A DNA stretch of 64,000 nucleotides from Streptomyces griseoruber (GCF_001514205.1 NZ_KQ948787.1:1-64000); one strand, 5' to 3'; shown: positions 13,782-22,062, counted from the first letter of the stretch. Translations and numbers: made by a program. The notes: a model not told the origin generated them from the letters alone.

Positions 13782-15025
13782 CCGCGACCAGCCCGACCGC
13801 CCACCCCATCGACGGGGCCGCGCTGCTGGACGAGGTGGAGGCATTCCACCGCCGCTTCAACGTCTTCCCCACCGAAGCCGCCTACATCGCCGTGACCCTC
13901 TGGGACGCGCACGCGCACCTCATGGACGCCTTGGACGGTACGGCCCGCCTGGCGTTCCTGTCCCCCGAGCCGGGCTCGGGGAAGTCACGGGCGCTGGAAA
14001 TCGTGGAGACACTCACGCCGAACGCCGCGCTTACCGTCAATGCCTCCGCCAACGCGTTGTTCCGGTTGGTCGAAGCCACCCCCGGCCTGCCGACCCTGCT
14101 GTTTGACGAGATCGACACCGTGTTCGGCCCCAAGGCCGGCGGCAACGAGGAGGTCCGCGGGTTCCTGAACTCCGGATACCGGCGCGGCGCATCGTCGTTG
14201 CGCTGCGTGGGTGACGGCTCCAACCAGAACGCCGGGTTCTTTCCCTCGTTCTGCGCGGTGGCCATCGCCGGGCTCGGCTCCCTGCCGGACACCATCCTGA
14301 CCCGCTCGGTCATCATCCGGATGCGCAAGCGTGCGCCGAACGAGAAGGTGGAGCCCTACCGCCGGCGCATCCACGAGAAGCACGGCCACGCCCTGCGTGA
14401 CCGGCTCGCCAAGTGGGCCGACACCGTGCGGGACGCCGTGGCCGAAGCCTGGCCCGAGATGCCCGAGGGCGTCACAGACCGGCCCGCCGACGTGTGGGAA
14501 CCGCTGCTCGCCGTCGCCGACGCGGCTGGCGGACACTGGCCCGAGCAGGCCCGCGCTGCCTGCCTGGAATTCGTCAACGCTGGCCGTGACGACGGCGAAG
14601 CCTCCCTCGGGATCCGTCTGCTGACCGACCTGCGTGACAAGGTGTTCCGCGGCGCTGACCGCATGCCCACCGCCGTCATCCTCGAAATCCTGCTCAAGCT
14701 GGACGACGCCCCGTGGGCCGACGTGGACGACAAGCCCCTCAACGCCCGGATCCTGTCCAAGTTGCTCGGGCAGTACGTCACCCCCGGCAACAAGCCGATC
14801 AAGCCGCGTGGCATCCGTACCCCGTCCGGCTTCCCCAAGGGCTACTACGCGGAAGACCTCACGGACGCCTGGACCCGGTACTGCCCTGCGCCCCCCGGAG
14901 AATCCGCCACGTCCGCCACGTCCGCCACACCGCAGGTCAACGGGGGTGAATCCGTGGCGGATACCGCCACGGAGATCCGCCACACGGTCGCGGAAACCGC
15001 CACACAGCCCACCCTCACCGGCTGA
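13778..15025 (+). CDS. DUF3631-domain ATPase, replication helicase candidate
   Basis: 415 residues; ATG with GAAGGGAGG upstream. Walker A SPEPGSGKS (Lys69), Walker B LLFDEID (Asp110-Glu111), then ILTRSVIIRMRKR in the position of sensor and arginine-finger residues. The DUF3631 region covers about 180-360. The C-terminal tail is Thr/Ala-rich (ESATSATSATPQV) because the coding DNA there consists of CCGCCAC repeats. It probably unwinds the origin for the primase encoded upstream. The 3' end of the gene carries the left arm of the iteron inverted repeat. Confidence 0.85.
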   Translation: MTATSPTAHPIDGAALLDEVEAFHRRFNVFPTEAAYIAVTLWDAHAHLMDALDGTARLAFLSPEPGSGKSRALEIVETLTPNAALTVNASANALFRLVEATPGLPTLLFDEIDTVFGPKAGGNEEVRGFLNSGYRRGASSLRCVGDGSNQNAGFFPSFCAVAIAGLGSLPDTILTRSVIIRMRKRAPNEKVEPYRRRIHEKHGHALRDRLAKWADTVRDAVAEAWPEMPEGVTDRPADVWEPLLAVADAAGGHWPEQARAACLEFVNAGRDDGEASLGIRLLTDLRDKVFRGADRMPTAVILEILLKLDDAPWADVDDKPLNARILSKLLGQYVTPGNKPIKPRGIRTPSGFPKGYYAEDLTDAWTRYCPAPPGESATSATSATPQVNGGESVADTATEIRHTVAETATQPTLTG

Positions 15026-15152
15026 CCGACCGGGCGCCTTCGGTGCCGCCACGCCCGCCCGGTGTGGCGGCATCTACCCGCCACAAAACCGCTCTCCGCC
15101 ACACGATCAAGGCCCTGACCTGCGATGTGGCGGCGTGGCGGACGTGGCGGAT
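14902..15152. repeat. Iteron-rich inverted repeat, candidate replication origin of element A
   Basis: CCGCCAC occurs nine times (14904, 14913, 14922, 14964, 14977, 14997, 15046, 15078, 15096) and its complement GTGGCGG five times (14954, 15064, 15127, 15135, 15144). The outer triplets, spaced 8-9 bp, are part of a near-perfect inverted repeat of about 38 bases (14902-14939 against 15116-15152; one gap, one mismatch). The array runs from the end of the ATPase gene into the 190-bp gap before xis. Iterons beside replication genes are typical of origins. Confidence 0.7.
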
Positions 15153-15156
15153 CCCT

Positions 15157-15180
15157 GAGGAGGGGCGAGTGTCCCTCCTC
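15157..15180 (+). terminator. Hairpin before xis
   Basis: GAGGAGGG and CCCTCCTC, a perfect 8-bp stem with an 8-base loop, directly after the iteron block and 36 bases before xis. It could separate transcription of the replication genes from xis-int, or attenuate it. Confidence 0.45.
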
Positions 15181-15215
15181 TTGCTCCACTCAACAACAGA
15201 AGAGAGGACGGCGGC

Positions 15216-15410
15216 ATGAGCGCCCGTGTGGCGGACGAGAAGATGACCATCAAGGAAGTCATTGCCGATTTGAAGGTCCCCTCGTCGACCTTTTACCGGT
15301 GGCGTCAACTCGGAAAAGGACCCCGAGCAATCAAACTCCCGAACGGCGACGTTCGGATTCGGCGGTCTGAGTACGAGCGTTGGCTTGCGGAGCGGGAGGA
15401 CGCTGCGTGA
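15216..15410 (+). CDS. xis: Excisionase, MerR-like HTH
   Basis: 64 residues with a single helix-turn-helix (MTIKEVIADLKVPSSTFYRWRQLGKGPRAIKLPNGDVRIRRSEYERWLAE), the typical pSAM2-type Xis. Xis bends DNA at the attachment sites and steers Int to excision. Its stop overlaps the int GTG (GTGA), so the pair is coupled. It is a paralogue of the Xis of element B, with shared IKLPNG and FYRWR phrases. Confidence 0.9.
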   Translation: MSARVADEKMTIKEVIADLKVPSSTFYRWRQLGKGPRAIKLPNGDVRIRRSEYERWLAEREDAA

Positions 15411-16879
15411 GCAACAGCACGACCGGTGCAACTCAGGGCGTTCACGGAAGTGGGCGCCCTGAGGGCAACAAGGAACGCGTTTTCTCCAATGATGTCCGTG
15501 TGTGGAGCGTCTGCAAGGTGAGAAGCAAGAGCGCTCCGTATCAACTCCGCTGGATCGTGGCGGGGAACGTTTCCTATGCGTCGTTCGCCAGTTCCGCACT
15601 TGCCGACAACCGCCGTTCGGAGTTGCGGCAAGCCGTACGGAGAGGCGAAGCGTTCGATGTGGAATCAGGTCTCCCTGAATCGGAGATCCGGCAGGCGGAA
15701 GCTGCGGCAGTTGCTGCGTTGGCGGAGAAAAAGAAGGACCCCACTTGGTGGGAGTTCTCGCGGGAGTTCATGAAGCGTCGTTGGCGCACTGCGGCGGCGA
15801 AGACGAGAGAAGGGTTCGCCGACAGCCTTGCGGCCGCTGCTTTGGGCATGATGGGGGAGGGGTCCGACGCTCCGGAACTCCGCATGGTACGGCGGGCTGT
15901 GAGGTGGGCCGTCGTGCCGACGCACGAGAAGGAGGAGCCTCCGCCAGATCTGGAGAAAGCCTGTGCATGGCTCGCCGAAAACTCCCTCCCACTGTCCGCG
16001 CTTAGGCAGTCCGGAATCGCTGAGGACGTGCATTACCGGCTGGCCTACAAGCTAGATGGCAAGCTGTCAGCAAAGGACACGTACAAGCGTCGCCGACGAT
16101 GCTTCAACTCCGCTATGGCGTATGCGATTCAGAAAGGGTACGTGGACGAAAACCCGATCGCGAGATTGGATCGGCCCGCTACTGCTGCGAGCGGTCCGAT
16201 TGATCCCCGCGTACTCATGAACGCTACACAGGGGCGAGAGTTCCTGACGGCCGTTTCGTACGTGGGGTCTGTGCACCGCAATCGGGGGCGGAGGCTGGTT
16301 GGCTTCTTCGGCTGCATTCTGTATGCCGCGATGCGACCGGCAGAGGTCGTAGGCCTCAAAGAAGCCGACTGCTATTTGCCCGAGATAGGATGGGGTGTCC
16401 TCACTCTTCGGGAAACGCGCCCTGTGTCCGGGAAGAAGTGGACTGATTCCGGCGAGCGGCACGACCGACGCGGGCTGAAGATGCGGGACCCCGAGACGGA
16501 CCGCCCGGTACCCATTCCTCCCGTTCTCGTGGCCATGCTCAGGGCTCACCTGAAGGAGTTCGGCACTGCCGCGGACGGCCGGCTGTTCCAGAACGAGCGG
16601 GGCGGTCTCGTGGGCACATCCAGCTACTGGCGTGTGTGGCAGGAAGCGCGGCCGATCGCGTTCCCGCCGCACAAGGTCGTGTCGCCGTTGGCGCAGAAGC
16701 CCTACGACGGGCGCGCCACCTGCATCACGGATTGGCTCCGCTCCGGGCTCCCCGTGGCGGAGGTGGCCCGCCGCGCGGGCACGTCACCGGAGGTCATCGA
16801 CCGGCACTATGCGGGCTGTCTTGACAACAGCGAGGAGGAGAACAACAGGAAGATCGAAAAGGCTATGGGGTGGGGGTGA
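15407..16879 (+). CDS. int: Tyrosine site-specific recombinase (integrase) of element A
   Basis: 490 residues from GTG. The N-terminal arm-binding domain comes first, then the core-binding region (about 200-270), then the catalytic domain. Conserved residues: Arg310 (AAMRPAEV), Arg436 (PYDGRATC) and nucleophile Tyr468 (DRHYAGCL). The usual H/Y-x-L-R-H box reads YDGRA here, with the histidine after Arg replaced by Ala; the integrase of element B keeps YDLRH. The late His/Trp position (RAGTS) is Thr. Both integrases use the same tRNA, and they share phrases such as WRVW(Q/D)EAR and EFGTA(A/K)DGRLF. Confidence 0.92.
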   Translation: MSNSTTGATQGVHGSGRPEGNKERVFSNDVRVWSVCKVRSKSAPYQLRWIVAGNVSYASFASSALADNRRSELRQAVRRGEAFDVESGLPESEIRQAEAAAVAALAEKKKDPTWWEFSREFMKRRWRTAAAKTREGFADSLAAAALGMMGEGSDAPELRMVRRAVRWAVVPTHEKEEPPPDLEKACAWLAENSLPLSALRQSGIAEDVHYRLAYKLDGKLSAKDTYKRRRRCFNSAMAYAIQKGYVDENPIARLDRPATAASGPIDPRVLMNATQGREFLTAVSYVGSVHRNRGRRLVGFFGCILYAAMRPAEVVGLKEADCYLPEIGWGVLTLRETRPVSGKKWTDSGERHDRRGLKMRDPETDRPVPIPPVLVAMLRAHLKEFGTAADGRLFQNERGGLVGTSSYWRVWQEARPIAFPPHKVVSPLAQKPYDGRATCITDWLRSGLPVAEVARRAGTSPEVIDRHYAGCLDNSEEENNRKIEKAMGWG

Positions 16880-16941
16880 GGCAACCGCCTAGCCTCTCGG
16901 GTGAGTTGCGGGGACTCCAGCCAAGCTCGAATCCCCGCATC

Positions 16942-18234
16942 CTAGTCCAGTGCGCGGAGGATTACGCGGGGAAGTGAATAGTTCCTCAGATATGATCCCA
17001 TGAAATTGGCGCTTCCCGGGTCCTCGCGGAGTATGTCCGCTACATGGGAGATGTCTTCGGGGGCAGTGAGGCGTGATACTTCGCGTGCGAAAACCTCGCC
17101 GACGTAGTATCTATGGTGACTGGCTCCGACGATCATGATGCGTTTTAGGCTTAGATGCCGAACCGGCCTGCTGTGTTTGGCTGCAACCAAGACCCGCGCG
17201 AAGAAGTCGGCAATGTCATCCGCGTAAGCAAATGGGTGCCCACCCTCGGAATATTCGTCATAGACGCGCACCATGCGTTCGAAATCAAGGGGGTGGTCCG
17301 CCGCCATCTGTGTAAGAAGCACTTGCGGCAAGGAGGGTGTGAATTCCTTGATGAAGACCTCGTCGTCTGCTGAGTCAAGTAGCAGTCGGAGGAGGGCGTC
17401 AATGGACTCCGTGTCGCCGTCGAGTGCCCTCGCTTTCAGCTCGTTCGCTTGCACGGTGGGAGAAGCTAGCTCGGCTTGCGGCGCAGTGATCAGTTCCAGT
17501 TCATGCCGGAACTCGGCTACTGATTGATATCGATCGGCTGGTTCTTCGGCAACGCATCGGCTGACGAGATAGCGGAACTTTACGTCAAGCTTTCCTATGC
17601 GCGCACGAGGGAAAGGGATCTCGCCTGTGAGACAGTGGTACATAATCTGCCCCATCGAATAGATGTCGGCGGTTTCGTCTACCTCGTGAGCGTTGTCGAA
17701 CTGCTCCGGCGCCATATATGCGAACGAGCCGATCGCGCTGTTCGCCTGAGTGATGGTTGTGCTCTCGGAGGTGACCTGTCGGCACAGACCGAAGTCTGAA
17801 ATGACCCAGCGCCCGTCCAGGGAGAGTAGATTGGCCGGCTTCAAATCCCGGTGTAGAACCCCCTGCTCGTGAGCGTGCTCAAGGGCGTACAAAACCTCTA
17901 TGGTGATTCCTATGGCCTCACTCTCGGGAAGTGGGCCATATTTCAGGAGATCCTGAAGTGATCCCTGAGCTAGAGGCATGACGAAGAACGGGTTTTCTCG
18001 CTTCAAGTTCATCGCAATGATGGGCATAATGCCGGGGTGTTTTAGTGAGGATTGGTAGCGGGCTTCTCGCTCGAAGCGTCTCCGATCCTCGGACCCTGAT
18101 GACATGTCAAGGGTGTCGAGTGGGAACTTCATGACGACGGCGTCATCGGTTTCGAGGTTGATGGCTCGCCAGACGGCTCCGTACCCGCCGCCCGGTAGCT
18201 GCTCGATCCTCTTGAACCTGCCTCGACCTGCCAC
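16942..18234 (-). CDS. Serine/threonine protein kinase (Hanks type), cargo of element A
   Basis: 430 residues from the GTG at 18234, which has GGGAGGGG upstream; longer in-frame starts lack one. All kinase motifs are intact: glycine loop GGGYGAV (15-21), Lys36 (VVMKF), HRDLKPANL (Asp130 catalytic), DFG (147-149), APEQF (175-179). No membrane helix or PASTA repeats; the C-terminal 165 or so residues form a helical domain I do not recognise. It is the only gene between int and the right att, reading opposite to the operon, and looks like an acquired accessory gene. Kinases in such spots can be antiphage systems, but nothing here proves that. Confidence 0.85.
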   Translation of the reverse strand: MAGRGRFKRIEQLPGGGYGAVWRAINLETDDAVVMKFPLDTLDMSSGSEDRRRFEREARYQSSLKHPGIMPIIAMNLKRENPFFVMPLAQGSLQDLLKYGPLPESEAIGITIEVLYALEHAHEQGVLHRDLKPANLLSLDGRWVISDFGLCRQVTSESTTITQANSAIGSFAYMAPEQFDNAHEVDETADIYSMGQIMYHCLTGEIPFPRARIGKLDVKFRYLVSRCVAEEPADRYQSVAEFRHELELITAPQAELASPTVQANELKARALDGDTESIDALLRLLLDSADDEVFIKEFTPSLPQVLLTQMAADHPLDFERMVRVYDEYSEGGHPFAYADDIADFFARVLVAAKHSRPVRHLSLKRIMIVGASHHRYYVGEVFAREVSRLTAPEDISHVADILREDPGSANFMGSYLRNYSLPRVILRALD

Positions 18235-18340
18235 GTGCCCCTCCCGTCTGGACGACCTTCGGGAGTGTAGAACTTCGTGTGCCCGCCACGAGGGCCTCTT
18301 GCGATAGTGCCCCTGGGGTCCACCAGGGAGCGGAAGTGGC

Positions 18341-18359
18341 TCACGCACTCCTCACGCAC
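18341..18359 (+). repeat. Right arm-type repeat of element A
   Basis: Identical to 1373-1391 (two TCACGCAC units at 11 bp), direct orientation, about 110 bases inside the right att. A single related CTCACGCAC also occurs near the right end of element B (about 31917). Probable integrase arm sites. Confidence 0.65.
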
Positions 18360-18380
18360 AACCAGTGAGAGAGAGTGAGA

Positions 18381-18415
18381 AAGGGCGGGAGTCAGTGAGA
18401 CTGACTCCCGCCCTT
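18381..18415 (-). terminator. Hairpin between kinase and right att of element A
   Basis: AAGGGCGGGAGTCAG and its exact complement, a 15-bp stem with a 5-base loop, followed by TTTTCTG on the plus strand. It takes the place of the AAGACCCCGT hairpin found beyond the other two att copies. If the tRNA were restored at this junction, the hairpin could terminate it. Confidence 0.6.
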
Positions 18416-18469
18416 TTCTGTAGGCATCCGCCCTGGTCAGACCATGGTTTCGGGTTTCTGACCGGCGAG

Positions 18470-18513
18470 TGCCCCCGGCAGGATTCGAACCTGCGCACAC
18501 GGCTCCGGAGGCC
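18470..18513 (-). other. att site between elements A and B
   Basis: 44 bases identical to the tRNA-Arg 3' segment, three bases longer than the copy at 1258, diverging at 18514. It is the right end of A and the left end of B. It lacks the 5' half of the tRNA, so it is not a functional gene. Confidence 0.9.
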
Positions 18514-18573
18514 CTTTGAGTACCGGGCAACACAGCAGGTCACGGCCCTGCACGTGGTCGATCGGGCGGGACG

Positions 18574-18591
18574 AGTCCACGGATAGGCCAC
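18574..18591 (+). repeat. Left arm-type repeat of element B
   Basis: AGTCCACGGAT followed by AGGCCAC, an 11-bp-period pair matching AGTCCACGCAT/AGTCCAC at 32009-32028 near the right end of the element. Candidate integrase arm site. Confidence 0.5.
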
Positions 18592-18737
18592 TGTCTGCTG
18601 AGCACCGCTCCAGGAGTTCGATCGAGCGGCTCTCCTGGGGCCCTCGCAGTCCTACCGGCATAGCGTGTGTGATTGCTCAAGGCCGCTTGCGTCCAAGGTC
18701 GTTGATGTCAGTTGGTGATGTCAGGTTGGATGGTCCG

Positions 18738-19004
18738 ATGAAGCGCATTGAGGCCGAGCTGTTCACAGATGGCGGCAACGACGCCGTGGTTCGCATGCCC
18801 GGCAGACAGTTCCCCGGGGTCCTGGTGCAGGGCGACTCCCTTCACATCCTCCGCAGCGCCGTGGCCGAGGTGGTGGAGGCGTGCGAGCGAGGCGACCTGG
18901 TGGAAGCTCGGGACTCCGCCGGCCTTCTTCTGGCGGACCTGGATGCTCTGTTGATGCGGTACGAGGCTGCGTTGGGCGAGCACGAGATTCCGCGGCCGTA
19001 CTGA
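18738..19004 (+). CDS. Small conserved Streptomyces protein, DUF6959-like
   Basis: 88 residues from the ATG at 18738 (MKRIEAELFTDGGNDAVVRMPGRQFPGVLVQGDSLHILRSAVAEVVEACERG...). The longer frame upstream overlaps the att region and lacks this composition, so the short start is preferred. I recall the family as DUF6959; it pairs a beta N-terminus carrying a PGVLVQGDS phrase with two helices. Function unknown. It is the first gene inside the left end of element B. Confidence 0.65.
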   Translation: MKRIEAELFTDGGNDAVVRMPGRQFPGVLVQGDSLHILRSAVAEVVEACERGDLVEARDSAGLLLADLDALLMRYEAALGEHEIPRPY

Positions 19005-19186
19005 GCTGTCGGGCCATCAGCTTGGGAAGCTGCGGGCATTTGGGGCTGGATTGGGTGCTGACCTGGGCGAACAGCGTGGCCGCTACTCCGTCGGCCTCGG
19101 CTGCTTTCACCGTGGTTCCCCGCTGTTCCCCGCTCGATCTGGTGCGCTTGTGGTGCGGCCGTCGTCACCCGCGTTGGAACCTGGTG

Positions 19187-19600
19187 TCATCGGAACACGC
19201 AGACCACGCGCCCGTAGTCTTTGATCTGCTGCTGTTGTTCGTCTGGGTGAGGCGCGTGCTCGTCGTCTCCGCACCTGAGGACTGTTCCGTCGTCTCCTCC
19301 AAACACGGAGACAACGCCTCCGTGATGGCTACAAGCTCCTTGCCGGCCGATAGAGTCTGATGGCCACCCGTCGGCGCACTCGTAGCCCTGATACGTCCAC
19401 TGAACTGGCGTGTACGTGGCGGACGGTGTGCCAGAACTGACGGGCGGATCCTCGTCATCATCGTTCCACCCACTGAGTTGGGCTGTGACCGGGAGGACGA
19501 CGAAGATCCCCACGCCTATAAGACCTGCCAGGGAGTAGGCCACCACCCGAGCAACCCGCCACGCGCGGCTCTCGACGAGCCTTTGCAGGAGACTACGCAC
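19187..19600 (-). CDS. Single-pass membrane protein with DUF3761-like extracellular end
   Basis: 137 residues from GTG. Membrane helix at about 15-42 (ARVVAYSLAGLIGVGIFVVLPVTAQL), then an acidic stretch and a segment CADGWPSDSIGRQGACSHHGGVV. That segment matches the CxDGxxSxSxxRxGxCSxHGGV pattern I associate with DUF3761. The C-terminal part has two further Cys. It is probably anchored with the C-terminus outside. Function unknown; cargo of element B. Confidence 0.6.
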   Translation of the reverse strand: MRSLLQRLVESRAWRVARVVAYSLAGLIGVGIFVVLPVTAQLSGWNDDDEDPPVSSGTPSATYTPVQWTYQGYECADGWPSDSIGRQGACSHHGGVVSVFGGDDGTVLRCGDDEHAPHPDEQQQQIKDYGRVVCVFR

Positions 19601-20492
19601 GGAAGACTTCTAGCGCAGCAAAGGGCTGCGGCGAGCTTCTTCGCCGACATTGGCGGCAATTTCTCAGAGCTTCACGCGGCTGCTGCAGGTTGTGGTGTCT
19701 AGCACTCCCACACCCCAACAGGCGGGAGCGTCGGCCGTCGACTATGGCCGACGCCACACCGGCTCAGATTTTTTATCTGGCCTCATCCTCATCAGGTCGG
19801 TGATGGATGGCCGGGCACCTCGGGCAACCGGCCGTGGTCCTCGGAGGACCGTCCGCCGAGGTTCGGCGCTGACCGCCGCTGTCCGGGGCTGTTGGTGTCA
19901 GGTGGTGGCGTCACCCGCCATGAGCGGCCTTGACAGCTTCACCACCCACCCTCGCAGGCTGCGGCGCGGTCATCACCCCAGAGGTCGATCCGGGGCCGCG
20001 TCTGTACCTCAGCCGACGAAAGTCAGCCACGACGGCGGGTGCGCCGACCGACCAGGCGCGCGTGTGTCTCGCTGCACCCCCACCAGCCTCAGCCACGCTG
20101 TCGGTGTCGTCGACCAGAGAGACCCACACCGGCCCGACCGTGGAGGTGACTCGCATTGCCCGCCACGACTGTCAGATTGGGAAGCTTGGACTCTGCAGAA
20201 GTGCCAGCCAGCCTGACCTGCGGTGGAGCGGTGGCAGCGCTCCATGGCCACGGGCCGCGCGTTCCCTCGCCTTCCAGTGATGCGGAATTCTTCAACAAAC
20301 GCATCCTGTCTGTTGCCAGATGGTGCTGCGTCTCGCTTTTTGTCGACGCTTGATCCTCTCATTACCTACTGACGACTAAGAACCTCAGCCTTCGCTCAAT
20401 TCGGAAAAAGTTGCTTGACCTGGCGAAGTGCCGTGGACAAGTGTTCTAGTCATGTCAGCTCCCACGGGGGGAGAGGCAGTGAAGGGATGGAC
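19601..20492. other. Long stretch without a convincing gene
   Basis: About 890 bases. Open frames on both strands have poor composition for Streptomyces proteins, no ribosome-binding sites and no recognisable domain. The stretch may hold decayed coding sequence. A TTGACC at about 20416 could belong to the promoter of the secreted-protein gene at 20493, but no good -10 partner is visible. Confidence 0.5.
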
Positions 20493-21176
20493 ATGCACCT
20501 CGATGTAAAGCGTGTTGCAGCTTCGACCACTGCAGCACTGCTCGTCGTGCTGGGAGCGGGGAGCGGCATCGCTGCTGCTGACGACGTACCCACTGACAGT
20601 AGCGTTGTGATCCACACGGAACCGCCGCAGGAGACCGACCCGGCTGACACGGGCCTCGTAGACGTGCCTGCAGATCAGGTGGGCGTGGAGCCTGACATCC
20701 CGGGCAGTGGTGACACTGGTTCCGGTAACCATCCCGGCAGCGAATACTGCGACCGGCAGACTGTCTACACCCCGACATATAAGGGCGGAGATCATCACAA
20801 AGGGATTGGCGCGCAGCAAGCTAACACGAACAACACCAGTCACACTGCCAAGTCGACCTTCACGGCGGAAGTCTCCGGCACTGTCGGGGTGACGTTCAGC
20901 GGAACTCTGTCCACAAGCGTCGACGTGATGATCGCCAAGATCGAGACCAAGTACGACGTGAGCTTGTCCGCGTCACTGACGGCGAGGCTGGGCAACTCCA
21001 TTTCCGTCGACACCCCGCCACACAAAATCACTCACGCCACATACGGGGTGTACCGATTGCGGAATCAGGGAAAGAGCTACGTCATCTACAGCAACTGCCA
21101 GACCTCAGCAAAGAGCACTGTCACGAGCTACACGCCCCACTACGTCGGCTGGTATATCTGGGAGAAGAACGCGTGA
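20493..21176 (+). CDS. Secreted beta-rich protein of unknown function
   Basis: 227 residues from the ATG at 20493 (GAAGGG six bases upstream; an ATG at 20487 is also in frame). A signal peptide spans about 1-32 (VKRVAASTTAALLVVLGAGSGIAAAD). A low-complexity acidic linker follows, then a beta-rich domain of alternating Ser/Thr and hydrophobic residues (FTAEVSGTVGVTFSGTLSTSVDVMIAKIETKYDVSLSASLTARLGNSISVDTPP). That amphipathic pattern recalls aerolysin-type pore formers; this is only a resemblance. Its stop overlaps the next start, linking it to a lipoprotein. Lower GC than its surroundings suggests recent acquisition. Confidence 0.65.
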   Translation: MHLDVKRVAASTTAALLVVLGAGSGIAAADDVPTDSSVVIHTEPPQETDPADTGLVDVPADQVGVEPDIPGSGDTGSGNHPGSEYCDRQTVYTPTYKGGDHHKGIGAQQANTNNTSHTAKSTFTAEVSGTVGVTFSGTLSTSVDVMIAKIETKYDVSLSASLTARLGNSISVDTPPHKITHATYGVYRLRNQGKSYVIYSNCQTSAKSTVTSYTPHYVGWYIWEKNA

Positions 21177-21697
21177 TGGTGATCACTGTGCGATCCGTGG
21201 GCCTGACCGGTTGCGTGCTTGCCGTCGCTCTGGCGGCAGTGGGCTGTGGATCCAATGACCACAACAGCTCTTCGTCGGGCCGGACAGGCCATGCTGTAAG
21301 TTCACCGTCCACCAAGGCGACCACTGTCGCGACCAATGACCCTCATGCACCTTCGGTCGAGAAGGCCCCGAACATCGGGTCAGATGGCATCACACCGTTG
21401 ACGCACGATGCCACACTCAAAGGCAAGGCCGTCTACCCGATCCCTGGCGGAATCAAGGCAGGCAAAACCCTCGCGATCGCGATCAACTGTCAGGGGCCTG
21501 GGAAACTCACTGTCCAGGTGCGACCGACCGGGGTCTCCTTTCCCCTTCTTTGCGAAAAGGGGAAGGTGCTGCCCACCATGAACGAAATTCACATGAGCAA
21601 GAATCGATCCACGAGCTCGTTGGAATTCACCGCAGAGCCCAATGTCAGTTGGTCTTTTGCGGTGGGATGGGACCCCCATCCGCCTGAACAAGGGTAA
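21173..21697 (+). CDS. Lipoprotein coupled to the secreted protein
   Basis: 174 residues from the GTG at 21173 overlapping the upstream stop; an ATG at 21176 is possible. Signal with lipobox LAAVGC at about 20-25, a Ser/Thr-rich linker, then a small beta domain with two Cys (AINCQGPGKL, FPLLCEKGK). It is exported and anchored to the outer face of the membrane. As partner of an exported protein made from the same mRNA it could be an immunity or assembly factor; inference only. Confidence 0.65.
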   Translation: MMVITVRSVGLTGCVLAVALAAVGCGSNDHNSSSSGRTGHAVSSPSTKATTVATNDPHAPSVEKAPNIGSDGITPLTHDATLKGKAVYPIPGGIKAGKTLAIAINCQGPGKLTVQVRPTGVSFPLLCEKGKVLPTMNEIHMSKNRSTSSLEFTAEPNVSWSFAVGWDPHPPEQG

Positions 21698-22062
21698 GCC
21701 CGTGATGGGCCTGTAGGGAATCGGAAAGGCACGTCGAACGGCTTTGGGGCGGAAAGTTGCTTTGGCGCGAGCGATCATGGCTCCGTAAAACCGTGGAGCC
21801 GACCGCCTCAGCCACGACGCACGCCTTCTCTGGCATCCTGTGGCATCAGCCGGCTGCATGCTGTGTGCGCGGTACGGGCGCCGGCCGGGCTGGAGCGGGA
21901 CGGAGGCAGGAGCGCAGGCCCGGCCGGGGGCCGGGCCGCGCGCGGGGAGCGGAGCGAGACGCCTTGAACCAGTAGAGAAAGTTTGAATCATGGGCTGGGT
22001 GGTTCATGATCATCTAGGTCTCGTGCCTGGTGTCGGCTGCCTCGTGGTGTAGAACCCTGGAT
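21698..22062. other. Intergenic stretch upstream of the XRE gene
   Basis: No gene recognised. It contains a GC-rich inverted segment (about 21880-21945, repeated GGCCGGG/CCCGGCC strings) that could terminate the lipoprotein transcript. A near-palindromic ATGATCAT lies about 55 bases before the XRE gene. Confidence 0.45.

Larger units (their letters stand above)
1258..18513 (+). mobile_element. Element A: AICE with primase-polymerase replication module
   Basis: About 17.2 kb bounded by copies of the tRNA-Arg 3' segment (1258-1298 and 18470-18513). Contents in order: GntR-type regulator, HD protein, convergent NUDIX and XRE genes, promoter/operator, tiny coupled genes, DUF6284- and DUF6303-like proteins, DUF2637 protein, zinc-ribbon protein, membrane protein, FtsK/TraB transfer ATPase, clt-like repeats, SSB, C5 methylase-like protein, primase-polymerase, DUF3631 ATPase, iteron region, Xis, Int, and a Ser/Thr kinase on the opposite strand. 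It has what a Streptomyces AICE needs for excision, replication and double-stranded DNA transfer. No open frame is visibly broken, so it may be functional. Confidence 0.88.

Noticed and set aside
18516..18737. N-terminal extension of the small protein ending at 19004
   Set aside because: The added residues overlap the att region and do not look like the family; the ATG at 18738 gives the expected size.
19650..20362. Several 80-190-codon frames in the gap before the secreted-protein gene
   Set aside because: No ribosome-binding sites, atypical composition, no domains and mutual overlaps; at most decayed sequence.
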